A stretch of DNA of 64,000 nt. Source: Phytopythium helicoides (taxonomy: Eukaryota > Oomycota > Peronosporomycetes > Pythiales > Pythiaceae). The notes below the pieces were generated by a model that did no database searches, was not told where the DNA came from, and was given only the letters and a program-made list of their open reading frames with translations. Location of the stretch: assembly GCA_024867545.1 (NCBI GenBank), contig JANFNE010000021.1, forward strand, positions 186,001-250,000, in the 5' to 3' direction. A program made the position numbers and the translations under genes. Shown here piece after piece: positions 43,194-53,987 of the stretch (its first letter is position 1; every line of letters begins with the position of its first letter).

Positions 43194-44149
43194 CTAGTTG
43201 CCAGCTGTGATGCTCATCGAGTGCACCTTCTCGAGGTGGTTGAGCACACCGAAGGCATCGACCGTCAGGAAGTCGAAAAGCCCCGGATGCTTGGCGTCGA
43301 GCGCCTGGTACTCTTCGAGGTCGATCAGGTTGTCGCGGTTCACGTCCGCCTCTTCGAACGTGCGATCGACGATGAGCGCGACCTGCTCGTCCGACAGCGA
43401 GATGTCCAGTTCTGAGGCACATCACATGCACATCTCCCCGTCAGCTTTGGTGGTTATGCAGACCAATGGCATCTTGGACGAGCCACGAACCTCTGCACTC
43501 GGCCAGACACGAGCGGAGCAGCGCCGTCGTCATGGACTTGGTGATGTAGCCTGTGCCCTCCGGGTCGAGCAGGTAGAAGGACAGCAGCAGCTTGTGCTCG
43601 CGCGAGGCGTTCTGGCTCAGCATGGACAGCCCCTTCATGAGGTCCTCGAACGTGACCTGTCATTTCCCACACGACAAGCAACGGTCAGCAGCCACGTCGC
43701 GCTCCTCCCAACGCCAAATTACAGCGACGCACGTAGCCCTTCTTGTCCATGTCGAATATCGCGTAGAGGCGGTTGACGTAGAGGCTGGAGCCGGTGCTGC
43801 CGACCAGGAAGCGGAAGAACTCGTCCTTGGGGATCACGATGGCGTCGTTCTCGCCCAGCCCCAGCACGGCCGCCAGGTGCTTGCGGATCGACTGGATCTC
43901 GCTCGTCGAGAACACCGTGGCCACGTCCACGTGCGCCAGCTTGGTCTCCAGCAGCGAGCGCGTCTGCGGCAGCGTCCGCGGCTGTTCCTTGGCGGGGGCC
44001 GGAGCGGCCGCCGGCACCGGAGCCGGAGCCGGCGGGGGCGCCGCCTGCTCCTCACTGGGCTTGGGGCGCACCGGGGCCGGGGCCGGAGCGGGCGCCGGAG
44101 CGGACGCCGGAGCGCTGGGCTTGGTCGGCTTGGCCTGCTTGTTCCCCAT
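43194..44149 (-). CDS. N-myristoylated EF-hand calcium-binding protein
   Basis: The N-terminus MGNKQAKPTK has the glycine-2 context for N-myristoylation and is followed by about 45 residues of proline/alanine repeats. Three EF-hand-like segments follow: FDMDKKGYVRVTFEDL, YLLDPEGTGYITKSMTTALL and ADVNRDNLIDLEEYQAL. The last is the best calcium loop. Introns at about 43657-43724 and 43414-43488 join the exons. The layout resembles calcineurin-B/neuronal-calcium-sensor proteins, suggesting a membrane-attached calcium sensor. The start at 44149 is supported by the myristoylation context. Confidence 0.8.
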
Positions 44150-44328
44150 CGTCGCTTGCCTTGTGCGCTGGGGGGGAAAGAACGGGGATCCAAAAGGCGT
44201 CAGCATTTTGACGATGATGCTTGAATCTTTCCTCAATTACACTTTTGAGGGCTTCGAATGGTATTTAATTACATATATAACCGCATGAGATATGATTTCT
44301 ACCGAACACGCCAGCTTCGAAAGGCAAC

Positions 44329-45055
44329 ATGGTGGTGGTGCGCGCCTCGACCCGCGTGGACGCGGAGCTGCTCGTGCCCGCGGCGGTCCGCGAGGCGGTG
44401 GCGCTGGTGCGCAGCGAGGCGCCAGGCGAGAGCGCGGACGGCTGCGCCAGACTCGCGCTCGCGACCTTCAACAACCGTGCGGCGCTCGGCGGCTGGCGCG
44501 TTCGGTGCCAAGCGACTGACGAGTGCGCGTGAACGATGCCGCAGCGGTCGCGAAGGAGGCGGTGGGCGCGGAGGGTGCCATCCAAGCGGTCGTGGACGTC
44601 ATGACGCGCAACTCGCAGGACGCAAAGGCGCTCGAGGGAGCCTGCCACGCTCTTCGCAACGTCGCCTTCCACTGCCGTGAGGTTTTGGTGCAGCCGTGAG
44701 CCAGGCGGTTGGTTGGCGCTGATGAACTCTTTGGCGGCAGCACCTAATATGGCGCTCGTTCGGGAGCAAGGCGCGATTGCGGCGGTGCTGAAAGCCATGG
44801 AACAGCACCCAGAGCACGAAGCGCTGCAGGCCGAAGCCTCGTGGGCTCTGCTGGTGTTCTGCTCCAATGAAGGTGAGCTCCAGTTTCTGGTGATCGCAAG
44901 GGCTGGCAAAGCGCCTGACACTTCGCACGGCACCAGACGACAATGCTGCAGTGGCAAAACCTTCCATTGATGTTGTCAAGAAGGCCCTCGAGCGGTTTGC
45001 GACTAACTCGCACATTCAGAGCCGCTGCCGCTTTCTGGTGGCTCTGCTCTCATAG
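44329..45055 (+). CDS. Small armadillo-repeat protein
   Basis: Four exons encode about 170 residues. The repeats show the ARM pattern: GAIQAVVDVMTRNSQDAKAL, EGACHALRNVAFH, NMALVREQGAIAAVLKAM and LQAEASWALLVFCSNE, ending SRCRFLVALLS. Introns of about 62-68 nt lie at about 44479-44546, 44680-44743 and 44873-44936, all with GT-AG borders and in frame. ARM repeats form a superhelix for protein binding. The protein is short, about three repeats, so it is probably a small adaptor. Confidence 0.7.
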
Positions 45056-45921
45056 ACAACCACCGGATATACGGCGCTGCACACCATTGTGGGAGGCTCT
45101 GCGAACTTACCGGGACCGCAGTGGAGCGTGCAAATTGCACGACGTGCAATCCATCTTAGATTTTGCACGAGACAGGCTGGCGGATCGCACTCGCAACCCC
45201 GGTGGCTATAGGCTGCAGCGTGTCAATAGCACTGCTTCCATGTAAATTGCTGCCTCTATGGATATTTGTTGCTGTTCATCGAAAACTCGATAGGCCACAT
45301 AAGGAGCATCCTGCACACCCTACCAAGCTGGAGAGCATATTACAATGCCAAATCGCACTGGTAAGCATAGTTTTCGTATCGCTCGGATTTGCTGCTTCCC
45401 ACGCAGAGAGCTCATCCTTCACTGTTTATCACATCCAGATGAGCGCAGCCACACTACCAGGGGTGTCCAAAGCAGAAGGTCTCTAGCCCTGGATCTTGTA
45501 TCTGACACGCGACATCAGAAGAAGCGGCAGCTAATTTTGCTATAGATTTGCGGGGCCAGGAAGTGGTGACGACAAGGAGAGGAATCTGCGCGGAAAGCTG
45601 CAGTATCGCATACCCAAGGTATTCCCACCACCACAAGCAGCAGCATTCTTGAGACCGTTCCTGTCATCGACACGCGTCGTTGCGTCTGGGTTCGCTTGTT
45701 GTCGTCCGCAAATCTAGACCGTTGAGAAGGTCTGAGTCTCCAGAGGTCGTGGCAACTGTTGAAAATTTTGCTCTCCAAGGTGCGATAAGGTGGCCGCCAG
45801 TGACAAGCTTCAATCCAATAAAGATACACAAATACTATTAGGTTTGGCTGGAAATGCAAACGAGCTTTGCCAAAGCTCAGCCCCAAGCCACTCGAGCTGA
45901 CCCGTTTGTCCTTCCTTCTCA
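45056..45921. other. Intergenic region without recognised gene
   Basis: About 870 bases of mixed composition between convergent genes. Open frames are short on the plus strand, and the long minus-strand frame there is a run-on antisense of the next gene's 3' side. No repeat or RNA gene was recognised. Confidence 0.4.
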
Positions 45922-47070
45922 CTAATACGTGCCGTAGCTCGTCGGGGCCTGCCAGAGGCCGTACTCTGGGTGGTTGTAGCGCTTGTGGATGTTCTCGAGC
46001 TCGCCAATGCTGAGCACACTCGAGCCGAGCCCAAGCAGGCAGCCGAGGCCGAACGGCACCATGCACGTCTCGAAAGAGAAGAGCACCGAGAACGGGTCCA
46101 TGAACTGCAGCGTCGAGGCAGCAAAGAAGCCAGAGACGGCCAGCATGTTGAGACCTGCAGCCACAGCAATACATGTTAGCTACTGAACAACACACTGCTG
46201 CATTACACTGAGAGTGAGCGACGCACCAGTCACCCATGTCTCCAGGGTCGTGAGGCGGCAGGAGACCCACTGGTGGATGACCTCGACGTGCGCCATGTAG
46301 GCGCTTGTGAGCAGCAAGAAGGACCCGGCAAAGAACGGGAGCCAGTAGCCGGCGATGAGGCTCAGGTCGTCGCGCTGGATGTCGATGACGCCAAAGTTGT
46401 GCTGGTCGGCGCGAAGCATGATGAAGGCGCGGGCGAACACGTAGAGGCCGGATCCCAGAATGCCAAGCACGGCGGACCAAAAGTCGATGCGGGTCGGGAA
46501 GAAGCCGAAGAAGCGGCGCTCAAGCACGGGCTCGGTGCCGTGGAAGTACTCGTCCAGCCAGATCTCCAGGTTGTGGCAGCTGTTGATGACCTCGAAGTAG
46601 CTGATTAGGTGCCAGGCAAAGTAGAGCGCGGCGGCGAGGAAGAGCGGCATGTCGACGAGTGAATGCACGTTGGCGGCGACGGGCGATCCGGCGGCGGCGC
46701 CGTGGGCCATGGCCTCGCCCACAAAGCCGATTGTGAAGAGCGTGTAGGCGAAGACGGCGGTGAGGGACCCCCAGAAGCTGAGCGAGAAGAGCTTCCAGCA
46801 CTTGCCGTGCCAGGCGCGGTAGAGCGTGGTCATCATCTTGCGGTGCGCGCGCGAGGACCACACGATGCGTTTCCGGTCGGCCGTGTAGAAGTCGACGAGC
46901 GTGGGCGAGAAGGCGTCGACGCCGTAGTAGACGGAGCTGGCCGTGTCGGACGCGGGCACGATGAGCTCCTCGCTGGCGATGCGCGGCCGCGAGCAGTACG
47001 AGGACGTGGACGACGCCGTGGGGCTGGACGCCACATGCTGCAGCAGCGGCACGTCCTTCTTGGCGACCAT
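45922..47070 (-). CDS. Polytopic membrane protein of unknown family
   Basis: The start MVAKKDVPLLQHVASS is followed by a serine-rich segment and about six hydrophobic helices, including LFSLSFWGSLTAVFAYTLFT, DMPLFLAAALYFAWHLISYF, FWSAVLGILGSGLYVFARAF, YWLPFFAGSFLLLTSAYMAH and SGFFAASTLQFMDPF. One clean intron (about 72 nt, 46155-46226) separates the last exon, which ends NHPEYGLWQAPTSYGTY. No catalytic or transporter motif was recognised. Tryptophan/tyrosine-rich loops suggest a plasma-membrane or endomembrane protein. The frame is intact. Confidence 0.7.
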
Positions 47071-48791
47071 GGCTTGGCGCTCTGTCTACAGCGAAAGTCG
47101 CGGAGTGGGCCGCCGAGTCGAGCTCGAGACGCCGAGGAGAGGGGTTTCCCTGGAGAAGAGGCGCTGTTTATAGCGTCAGCGACAACCGCTCATTTCCCCG
47201 CGACAGACGCACACATGTACCTGAGCGTCACGTGGCGAGCACGAGCGGCGATGCGCTTGGGCTGGCGGGCGAAAGATCGAGAAGTGAGTGAGGGGAGCGG
47301 CCGGCCGCCGCCACTATCCATATCGGCCTACGGTACAAACGGGGCAACCCAGAAAAACCAGGGGATGGTCGGCCAAGGGGCGCTGCTGTACGTTCTGAAA
47401 AGGCGTCCCACTTGGGTACGCAAGGCCCGCGGGCTGCGCATCCATGTTGTGTCCGCGAGGCATCGAGGCTCTCGATTCGAGCGACCTGCAGCTGCAAATG
47501 GTGCCCATGTGATTGATGCAGGCAGGGCTGCTCGCGTCGGCCGCAATACAAACCCCAGTCGAGGGCTCTGCTTGACGCGGGCGATGGTCAGCGAGCTCGC
47601 TCCAGATCGGCGCCAGGTGTCGCCGCCTCTGCCGCGAGCGAGGGTCATAAACCAGGATCGCCTCCGTCGGCGGCTGCTGGCAACCAGGACGCAGCCAGAC
47701 AAGTCGACGTGGTGGTCGCGTCATGAGCAGCGCGACAACATGCCCAGAGGTTTCGCTAGCAGAGCAAAGGGGAGCAGCGATACAGCTCACGACGGCTCGT
47801 GGCCATTCGCCTCGCGTGCCGCTGACGGAAATGGCGCCGGCAGATAGTGCGCGGCGGTCGCGGGCAGCTGGCTGGAAGGGATCCACCACGCACTTCAACT
47901 ACAGTACTGCGCCTGATTCCACTGGCCGCGAACGCGCACGGACCGTTCTTGTCCATCACCCTTCTTTATCGAACAAGATCGGTGGGCGGGTGGTGATGAT
48001 GATGGTTCGTGATGGCAATGAACTCCATGTCGTTGACGGCTTCGAGTGCATGGAGCGCATGGGTTTTGTTAGCAGAGTTGGATTGATCCAGCCTGCCGTG
48101 CTGTATGTATACATGCAGATTGGCGTTTGTTGAGGCAAGCAATCGAGATGTCCGAGCCAGGCATGGCATGGGTGGGAACAACGTGATCTCCTTGCATCAG
48201 CGAGCGCTCTGTCGCGTGATAGAGCTATCGAGCGCTGGGAACGGCGACAGGATAAATTTATGGACCTTGGGCACGGATCTCTTGCTTTTTGAGATGCGAG
48301 CTGGTTGTCCGTGGGGACATGAGCGGCGGCTGCACGTGGCAAAGGTGGAGATGAAACAAAGGAGAGCCCTGCGCTAGTACCAAGGATTTGGGCCAGCCTC
48401 CTGCCCTTGAGCCAAATGCAAGACCAATCATGAAATAGGACGAGGGCACTTCGGAACATACCCAGCGCGACGTAGTTGTGAAGGTTCAGGCCTCCGTGCG
48501 CCTTCCTCGTGTCGACTGCATTGCTGTCTGCCATCGCCTCTGACACTGAAAAAGCACGGCAAAATGGGTTCGAGGCGGTGGTGGCGCTTGGTACGTGGGG
48601 CTTCGTCACCAGTGGCGGCCCATTCCCGCTGGGTTCGCATCCAGCAGTCGCCACTCCCTCGTCAAGAGTAAGCCGGACTCGACTGCGCGATTCCAACAAA
48701 TCGTTCAAAAATATCAGCCAATTGCTAGCACTCGCCTTCGGCTCGCGGGTATGGCCGTGGTAAGTCCGGCATCCTACGATAAAAGACGATG
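47071..48791. other. Long region with no convincing gene between membrane protein and Fanzor
   Basis: This is 1.7 kb, the largest gap in the window. The minus-strand frame at 47956-48936 begins without ATG and has non-family-like content. It may include element-derived sequence downstream of the Fanzor gene. Confidence 0.35.
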
Positions 48792-48808
48792 ACTGGGAAG
48801 AACCCAGT
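48792..48808 (-). ncRNA. Hairpin 85 bases downstream of the Fanzor stop, candidate guide-RNA 3' element
   Basis: On the minus strand the sequence is ACTGGG-TTCTT-CCCAGT, a perfect 6-bp stem with a five-base loop. Fanzor and TnpB guide RNAs are usually encoded at or just beyond the 3' end of the nuclease gene and end at the element boundary. This position fits, but the extent of any RNA cannot be read from sequence. Confidence 0.35.
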
Positions 48809-48892
48809 GAAAATGCAACAATGCCTGAGTATACAGTGCTATCTGCGGGCAACGCTGAGCGCACCTGCAGACACTTTGTGGCCCCTGATGTG

Positions 48893-50872
48893 TTAAGTTG
48901 GCGCTCGACAGAAAACGGTAGGTCTTGGTTGACCACGGAGCATGTTGAGGAGGAGCATGAGCATGTTCTTCGAGGCGTCGACGTCGCGGTTCACAGTAGT
49001 ACCAAAACAGCCATTGGATCGACAATGGAGCACACTATAAACCTTGCACGTCCGCCATTCCTTGTCCGTGCTGTTCTTGACCTTGCAGAGTCGGAGACTG
49101 TACTGGTATTCTAGTTGCCGGTGGCAACGTGAGTGAAGCTTGCTGGTGCGAAACTCATCAATTGGTTGTACACGACAGTAGTTTCTCAACGTGTGCTCCA
49201 GTCTTTTGACCGGCCCCGCGGGGCACTTCTTGATGAGTCCAGAGTAATCGGTATTGCTCCAATCTCCAAATCCAACCACCGTTCGCCTGCCTGCTTGCTG
49301 GGTCAGTCTCCGACATAGTTCATGTAGCTTTTTCTGCGCAAAGATGTACCGACCAAAACGCAGGTTGCGGAATCCCTTCGTCCGTGAAAATCCTAGCAGA
49401 TTTTCCATATGTGGAATAACGTATCGTGTGTGCGTTTCCAGCAACTCGAGCGACGCGGTCTTCTTCGACGGCATCTGACGCTCGGCCGTCAAAATGTCGG
49501 GACGCCGCTCCTTCCAGCAAGCTATCTTCTGGTTGCTCTTGTGGTAGCGAGCATCCTCGTAGAACTCACGAGTAGAGCAGTGGATAGTCTCGCCATCCTG
49601 GTTGGTTGCTACAAACAGATCTCGTCTGCCAGGATCTAGGCCCCACATGACATCGTAGTCTTCTTCCCGAAGTGAGCGGTCTGTTGCCGGATGGGTTTTC
49701 CGCATGACAATACTGACAGCCTTTCCGTCCGTCACGATCTCTCCTGCGAACTTCTTGTTGGCTGTTTCAAACTTCTCGATATTGAAGAGACTGTGCCACC
49801 ATTCGTCTGCGACAGCATTCCAATCGTCACCTAGAGGAGGCACGCGAACACCAGCACGTAGAAGTAGGCTGCGGAGCGCCGTCTTGCACATCTTGAAGTG
49901 CGAGCACTTGAACCCATTCTTTGTCGGCAGGAGACTGAACGTGCGGACCTCTGGGATGTCCTGTCGATGCTGAAATCGCCGATTCCTCTCCTCAATGTCG
50001 GTTAGAATCATGTAGGTGAGAGGAAGCAATCTGTTAGCCTCGTCGGACAAGTAGCCGCTCTCGTTGCGCGGGATCTGCTCTCGCCAAGCCTGCACCTCGG
50101 TATCGTTGCCATTGTAGACAGGGTCCAGGATGCTCTTGATCATGACGTAGGCCTCAGCACCATTCAAGTCATAGACCCGCTTGATGTGACGGTGAAAGCG
50201 ACGGTAGAAGTTGCGTACGATCGCGTTCTTGGTGTTAATGGCCATCATTTGGGCTGCGTTCTGCTGCCACCCAGCGGTAATCTGCCGGTTGCTTGCACGT
50301 CGAGCGTCCTCACCTCGCCAAGTGTTGTACAGCGTGACTGATTGCTGGAATGCAGGAGACCCGAGTGTGGAGTTGGCGTTGCAAACACACGATAGGCATC
50401 TGTAGAAGAAGACCTGGTTGAGTGGCTCCACTGCATCGCCCAGCTGACACATCCGCACGGCGTGGATGTTGGCGAGGACGTAAGCCTCCAGCACGGCCTG
50501 GTCCATATCCGCCAGCACGGACTCCCACGGCAAAGTCATGCCCTCATCGCTCTTGCAAAACGCCTTGAGCGACGTCTTGACGCACACAAGCGAGGATTTG
50601 GCGTTAGCTGCGTCACGAGCTTCGACTTCGGCTCGTCGCCTCTTTGACTGACTCTTGCGTGGTTCTGCACTGCGTTTCTTCCTTTTAGACCTAGCACCGC
50701 CTGACGTCGGACCAGCTGCACGTGTTGTCTTGGACCGACCTCGACGAGTTGCTGAAGCAGCTCTACTCGTTGTGGATCTGCATAGCCCTGCGGCAGCTTG
50801 TCTGATCTTGGACCTGCCTCGCCGGGGACCTGGATCGCCCTCCTTGCCCGATCGAGCGCGCTTGTTTGCCAT
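48893..50872 (-). CDS. Fanzor (eukaryotic TnpB-like RNA-guided nuclease)
   Basis: An intact intronless frame of 659 residues. The first 90 residues are strongly basic with nuclear-localisation-type clusters (KRKKRSAEPRKSQSKRRRAE), as expected for a eukaryotic nuclease. A helical recognition-lobe-like region follows. The C-terminal RuvC fold shows DVMWGLDPGRRDLFVATNQD (first catalytic Asp, with the DPG form common in Fanzors), RTVVGFGDWSNTDYSG (second block) and NRDVDASKNMLMLLLNML (third Asp). A zinc-finger-like insert sits between them: SKLHSRCHRQLE and VLHCRSNGC, where the first position is His rather than Cys. Known Fanzors use a guide RNA to cut DNA. The lack of introns and frameshifts suggests recent mobility. 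No terminal inverted repeats were found close to it. Confidence 0.85.
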   Translation of the reverse strand: MANKRARSGKEGDPGPRRGRSKIRQAAAGLCRSTTSRAASATRRGRSKTTRAAGPTSGGARSKRKKRSAEPRKSQSKRRRAEVEARDAANAKSSLVCVKTSLKAFCKSDEGMTLPWESVLADMDQAVLEAYVLANIHAVRMCQLGDAVEPLNQVFFYRCLSCVCNANSTLGSPAFQQSVTLYNTWRGEDARRASNRQITAGWQQNAAQMMAINTKNAIVRNFYRRFHRHIKRVYDLNGAEAYVMIKSILDPVYNGNDTEVQAWREQIPRNESGYLSDEANRLLPLTYMILTDIEERNRRFQHRQDIPEVRTFSLLPTKNGFKCSHFKMCKTALRSLLLRAGVRVPPLGDDWNAVADEWWHSLFNIEKFETANKKFAGEIVTDGKAVSIVMRKTHPATDRSLREEDYDVMWGLDPGRRDLFVATNQDGETIHCSTREFYEDARYHKSNQKIACWKERRPDILTAERQMPSKKTASLELLETHTRYVIPHMENLLGFSRTKGFRNLRFGRYIFAQKKLHELCRRLTQQAGRRTVVGFGDWSNTDYSGLIKKCPAGPVKRLEHTLRNYCRVQPIDEFRTSKLHSRCHRQLEYQYSLRLCKVKNSTDKEWRTCKVYSVLHCRSNGCFGTTVNRDVDASKNMLMLLLNMLRGQPRPTVFCRAPT

Positions 50873-51425
50873 GGTGGCAAATTACACTGTGAGTAGGGAG
50901 ATCAAGGTCGGCAGCCGCTTTCGTTCGTTGCCGTTCGAGAGCGAGTGGGCGCTTGACAATTCAAAACATGCTATTGTCTCATCATGACCGTTTACGTGTA
51001 TGCAGGCAGAGCGGCAAAGGCCGCTTTACTAGCTTGCCGAGGCTCATGATGGAGCTCTGGAGATCCTTCCTATGGCATCTTCAACAAGCAATATGAAGTG
51101 TCCATGCAGTGCTGTTGTCATCGCTGGGGAGGGCATCGCGCAACCCGCTTGAAGCTGATGAACTGCGCTGCCAGCTTGTCAATTGGGCAGTACCGTAAGT
51201 TACGCTCTTGAAGACACAGGTGTGTCTTCAAGAGCGTAACTTACGGTACTTGCGTAACTTTCTTGCCGTAACGACAGGTTTATTTAGTTTCACGTCTCCT
51301 TTTCCACGTTTTCCGGTTGAGTGGGAGTTTACGTCGATCGTTGTGATGAGAAAGGTGAATGTAGAAGTGGAGGTTTTTGTGGCCATCTACCACAGCGCCA
51401 ATGCTTGGTACCCCGGCAAGTCGCC
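50873..51425. other. Region upstream of Fanzor, containing a long palindrome
   Basis: It holds the putative promoter of the Fanzor gene and the palindrome at 51190-51249. No other gene was recognised before the RCC1-BTB start. Confidence 0.4.
51190..51249. repeat. Perfect 60-bp palindrome with TA-CCGTAA ends
   Basis: Two 29-base arms are exact reverse complements around a GG centre (51219-51220). Just inside the outer G/C the arms read TACCGTAAGTTACGC, so the block looks like two transposon inverted ends placed head to head, flanked by TA. The first eight bases (TACCGTAA) match the TA plus TIR start of the pogo-like element at 38437. Confidence 0.85.
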
Positions 51426-53910
51426 ATGCTGCGAAGCGAAGTGGCCGACGCGACGCTGGGACTCTTCACCTTCGGCCAGGTGCCGCCGCCGATGCTCCAG
51501 ATGCGGCTACCAGAAGCTGCGCCAGGACTAACGGCGCCTGTCGAGGTGCAGAACGCGTACGGAGAGCTGGGACTGGGTGACGCCGTCGCGCGAAGCGAGC
51601 CGACGGGCGTGGCGTTCTTCGACGACTCGCGGCGCGTGGTGGATGTTGCGTGCGGCAACGAGCAGACTGCCGTGCTTTGCGGTGCGTCGCTGGTGGCTGC
51701 TGGTGCTTGGAGGGGCGCGTGGCTGACGGTGGAGAGCAGCGAATGGAGAGGTGTACGCCGTGGGCTACAACGACAGGTAGAAGAGCAGGAACCAAGTAGG
51801 CGAGACAACTAGGTTGACGCTGCTACTTACTGAAGCGGACAGTGCGCGGTCGGCTCGACGGTGCGCGTGCCGCACTTTCAGCTGTCGCACGCGTTGAGCC
51901 GGAAGCGAATGGTGCGGTTGTTCTCGGGCAATGGCTGCGAGCACCTCGCCTGCGCTCACCTGTACGTGGTGTCATGGCATTGAGAACCTTGCATTCAAGC
52001 TCACTAAGTAGGATTTCGTTGCTGCATATCAACAGCGTCTGGTGAGCTCTATACGGTCGGATTCAATCTGCGCGGGCAGCTTGGGCTCGGCACCACGTCG
52101 ACGGTGACAGAACCCACGCTAGTGCAAACGCTTGCCAGTGCGGGAACGCGCGTGACCGAGGTGTCGTGCAGCTACTTTCATACAGCCATCGTTACGACGG
52201 CAGGTGAGCTCTACGCGTGCGGACGGAATGACTTTGGACAGCTAGGAACGGGTGATACGATCGACAGCCTCGTTCCGCGGCCTGTCAGCTACTTTTCCTC
52301 AGGAGCTAGTGGTCGTTCAGTGCTAGCCGTCGCATGTGGCCAGCATCACACAGTGGTGTCGCTGACTGGTGGCGGAGTAGTCGCTTTTGGGAAAAATGAT
52401 CACGGACAGCTTGGACTGGACTACGTTTCGGAACCGGTGCTGCAGCCGACGTTGTTGGCTCCACCTCTCGATACCGCTGTTGTCACACAAGTATCATGTG
52501 GCTACCACCACACTGCTGCCGTCACGGAGAGTGGGGAGGTGTATACGTTCGGGCGAAATGACTACGGACAGTTGGGACTCGGCCACAAGACGCACATGTC
52601 AAAACCAACGGTGCAAATTGCCAATAACCTGCTTACGAACTCAAGAGCAGAAATTGACCGACGAGCGTTTTGTGGGTAGATCGTGGACCTGCTGGCTCGC
52701 GTACGGATCATGCAAGTCGCCTGCGGATGCTACCACACGCTAGCTTTATCAGATGAAGGGAAAGTTTATCCATTTGGACGCAACAACCACGGTCAACTCG
52801 GTCTCGAGTCATCGCTAGACTGTCCAAGTCCTCAAATTATCACGTCGTTGCGCGACAAGTTTGTAACAAAGGTGAGCATTGTCACTGCTAAACGCCTGTA
52901 CCTGTTGGAGTTTCTGATGCTCTGAATTAGGTAGCAGCCGGGTTTTACCACTCGGTGTGCATGGTGAGAACACCCGGCGGCTTCGGACCCCACAACAGCA
53001 CCTAGCAGTGGACCTTGAGTTTGGATCTGCGCACATTGCTCAACAACTCAAGCTGCAGTGATGTGACGTTCATTGTTGAGGAGCGCAAGCTGTATGCGCA
53101 TCGGTGCATTCTCATGGCTCGATGTGAACCGCTGGAGAAAATGTTGGGTGGTCTCATGCGAGAGGGCTCTCAATCCGAAATCGTTATTCCAGACTACTCG
53201 GTACTTCCTGAATGTGTGCAACTCGTGAATATGAGGATTCGTGGTTAATGCTCTCTGTATTGCAGTACGACGTGTTCGCAGCTTTGCTAGAGTTCCTTTA
53301 CACAGACGAAGCACGCGCACTTGACGCAGCGGATGTGAATGCTGGTGAGGTTTAGTCATCCTTTTGTGTGTTGTGTGATTTGTGCTGAAAAAGCTGAAAC
53401 CCCAGAGTTTGTGTTGGAGCTCCACGCTGTAGCCGACCAGTATCTTGTTGAAAAGCTACGCAAGTATGATTTCATCGCTTTCATGCTTGACACGTCGACA
53501 TCGGCTAACAATGGGATTGCTGGTAATGGAACAGTCAATGCGAGAATGCCATCCTCCGAATCATGTCCGTCAACAACGTTGCACTCATCCTCCAGGTTGA
53601 CCGAAGCTCGATTTGCGTTCTATTCTTTTTTTTCTGTGGTACTGACGTCAGGCTTGGGCATTTACAGACAGCCCATTTTCGCGACGCCTACGCGCTCAAG
53701 AAACGATGCATGGTGTTTATCTTGGACAATTTCGGCAAAGTTATTGCTACCGAGGTCAGATATTTTCGATCAGCTCTGTATAGTTATCCTCGACACTTAC
53801 TCGGAGTTGGTTCACAGGAGTTTGTGTCCATGCCGCCGGCCTTGCTGCAAGAAGTTCTCCGCTTGGCGTCTCATCACGGAGCATTCATTCCAAACCAGAA
53901 AGGGATGTGA
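51426..53910 (+). CDS. RCC1-repeat and BTB-domain protein
   Basis: Seven-bladed RCC1 repeats are visible: GELYACGRNDFGQLGTGD, VVAFGKNDHGQLGL, GEVYTFGRNDYGQLGLGH and GKVYPFGRNNHGQLGL. They alternate with VACGQHHTVV-type strands. A BTB domain follows (CSDVTFIVEERKLYAHRCIL, then YDVFAALLEFLYTDEARALD) and a BACK-like tail ends HGAFIPNQKGM. This layout matches substrate adaptors of cullin-3 ligases or RCBTB-type proteins. About ten short introns are needed. An in-frame TAG at 53003-53005 is the end of a 42-nt intron (52964-53005), not a stop. Another TAG near 52677 needs a 45-nt intron or a one-base correction. The start ATG is at 51426. Confidence 0.8.
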
Positions 53911-53987
53911 GCAAAGAGAAATTGGTTTTCTTTCTTTTTTTCGTATCGTGTTGTTGTTTTTCAAATGCACACGTTCTAGCGAACAGC

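Noticed and set aside
46663..47847. 394-residue plus-strand open frame
   Set aside because: Its first half is antisense to the membrane protein and the rest is low-complexity; no motif.
47956..48936. 326-residue minus-strand open frame overlapping the Fanzor end
   Set aside because: It starts with GTG rather than ATG, has no family-like content and overlaps the Fanzor 3' end. Kept only as a note on the gap.
48893..50872. Terminal inverted repeats directly bounding the Fanzor gene
   Set aside because: Compared 48780-48890 with 50873-51000; only scattered short matches, nothing above chance.
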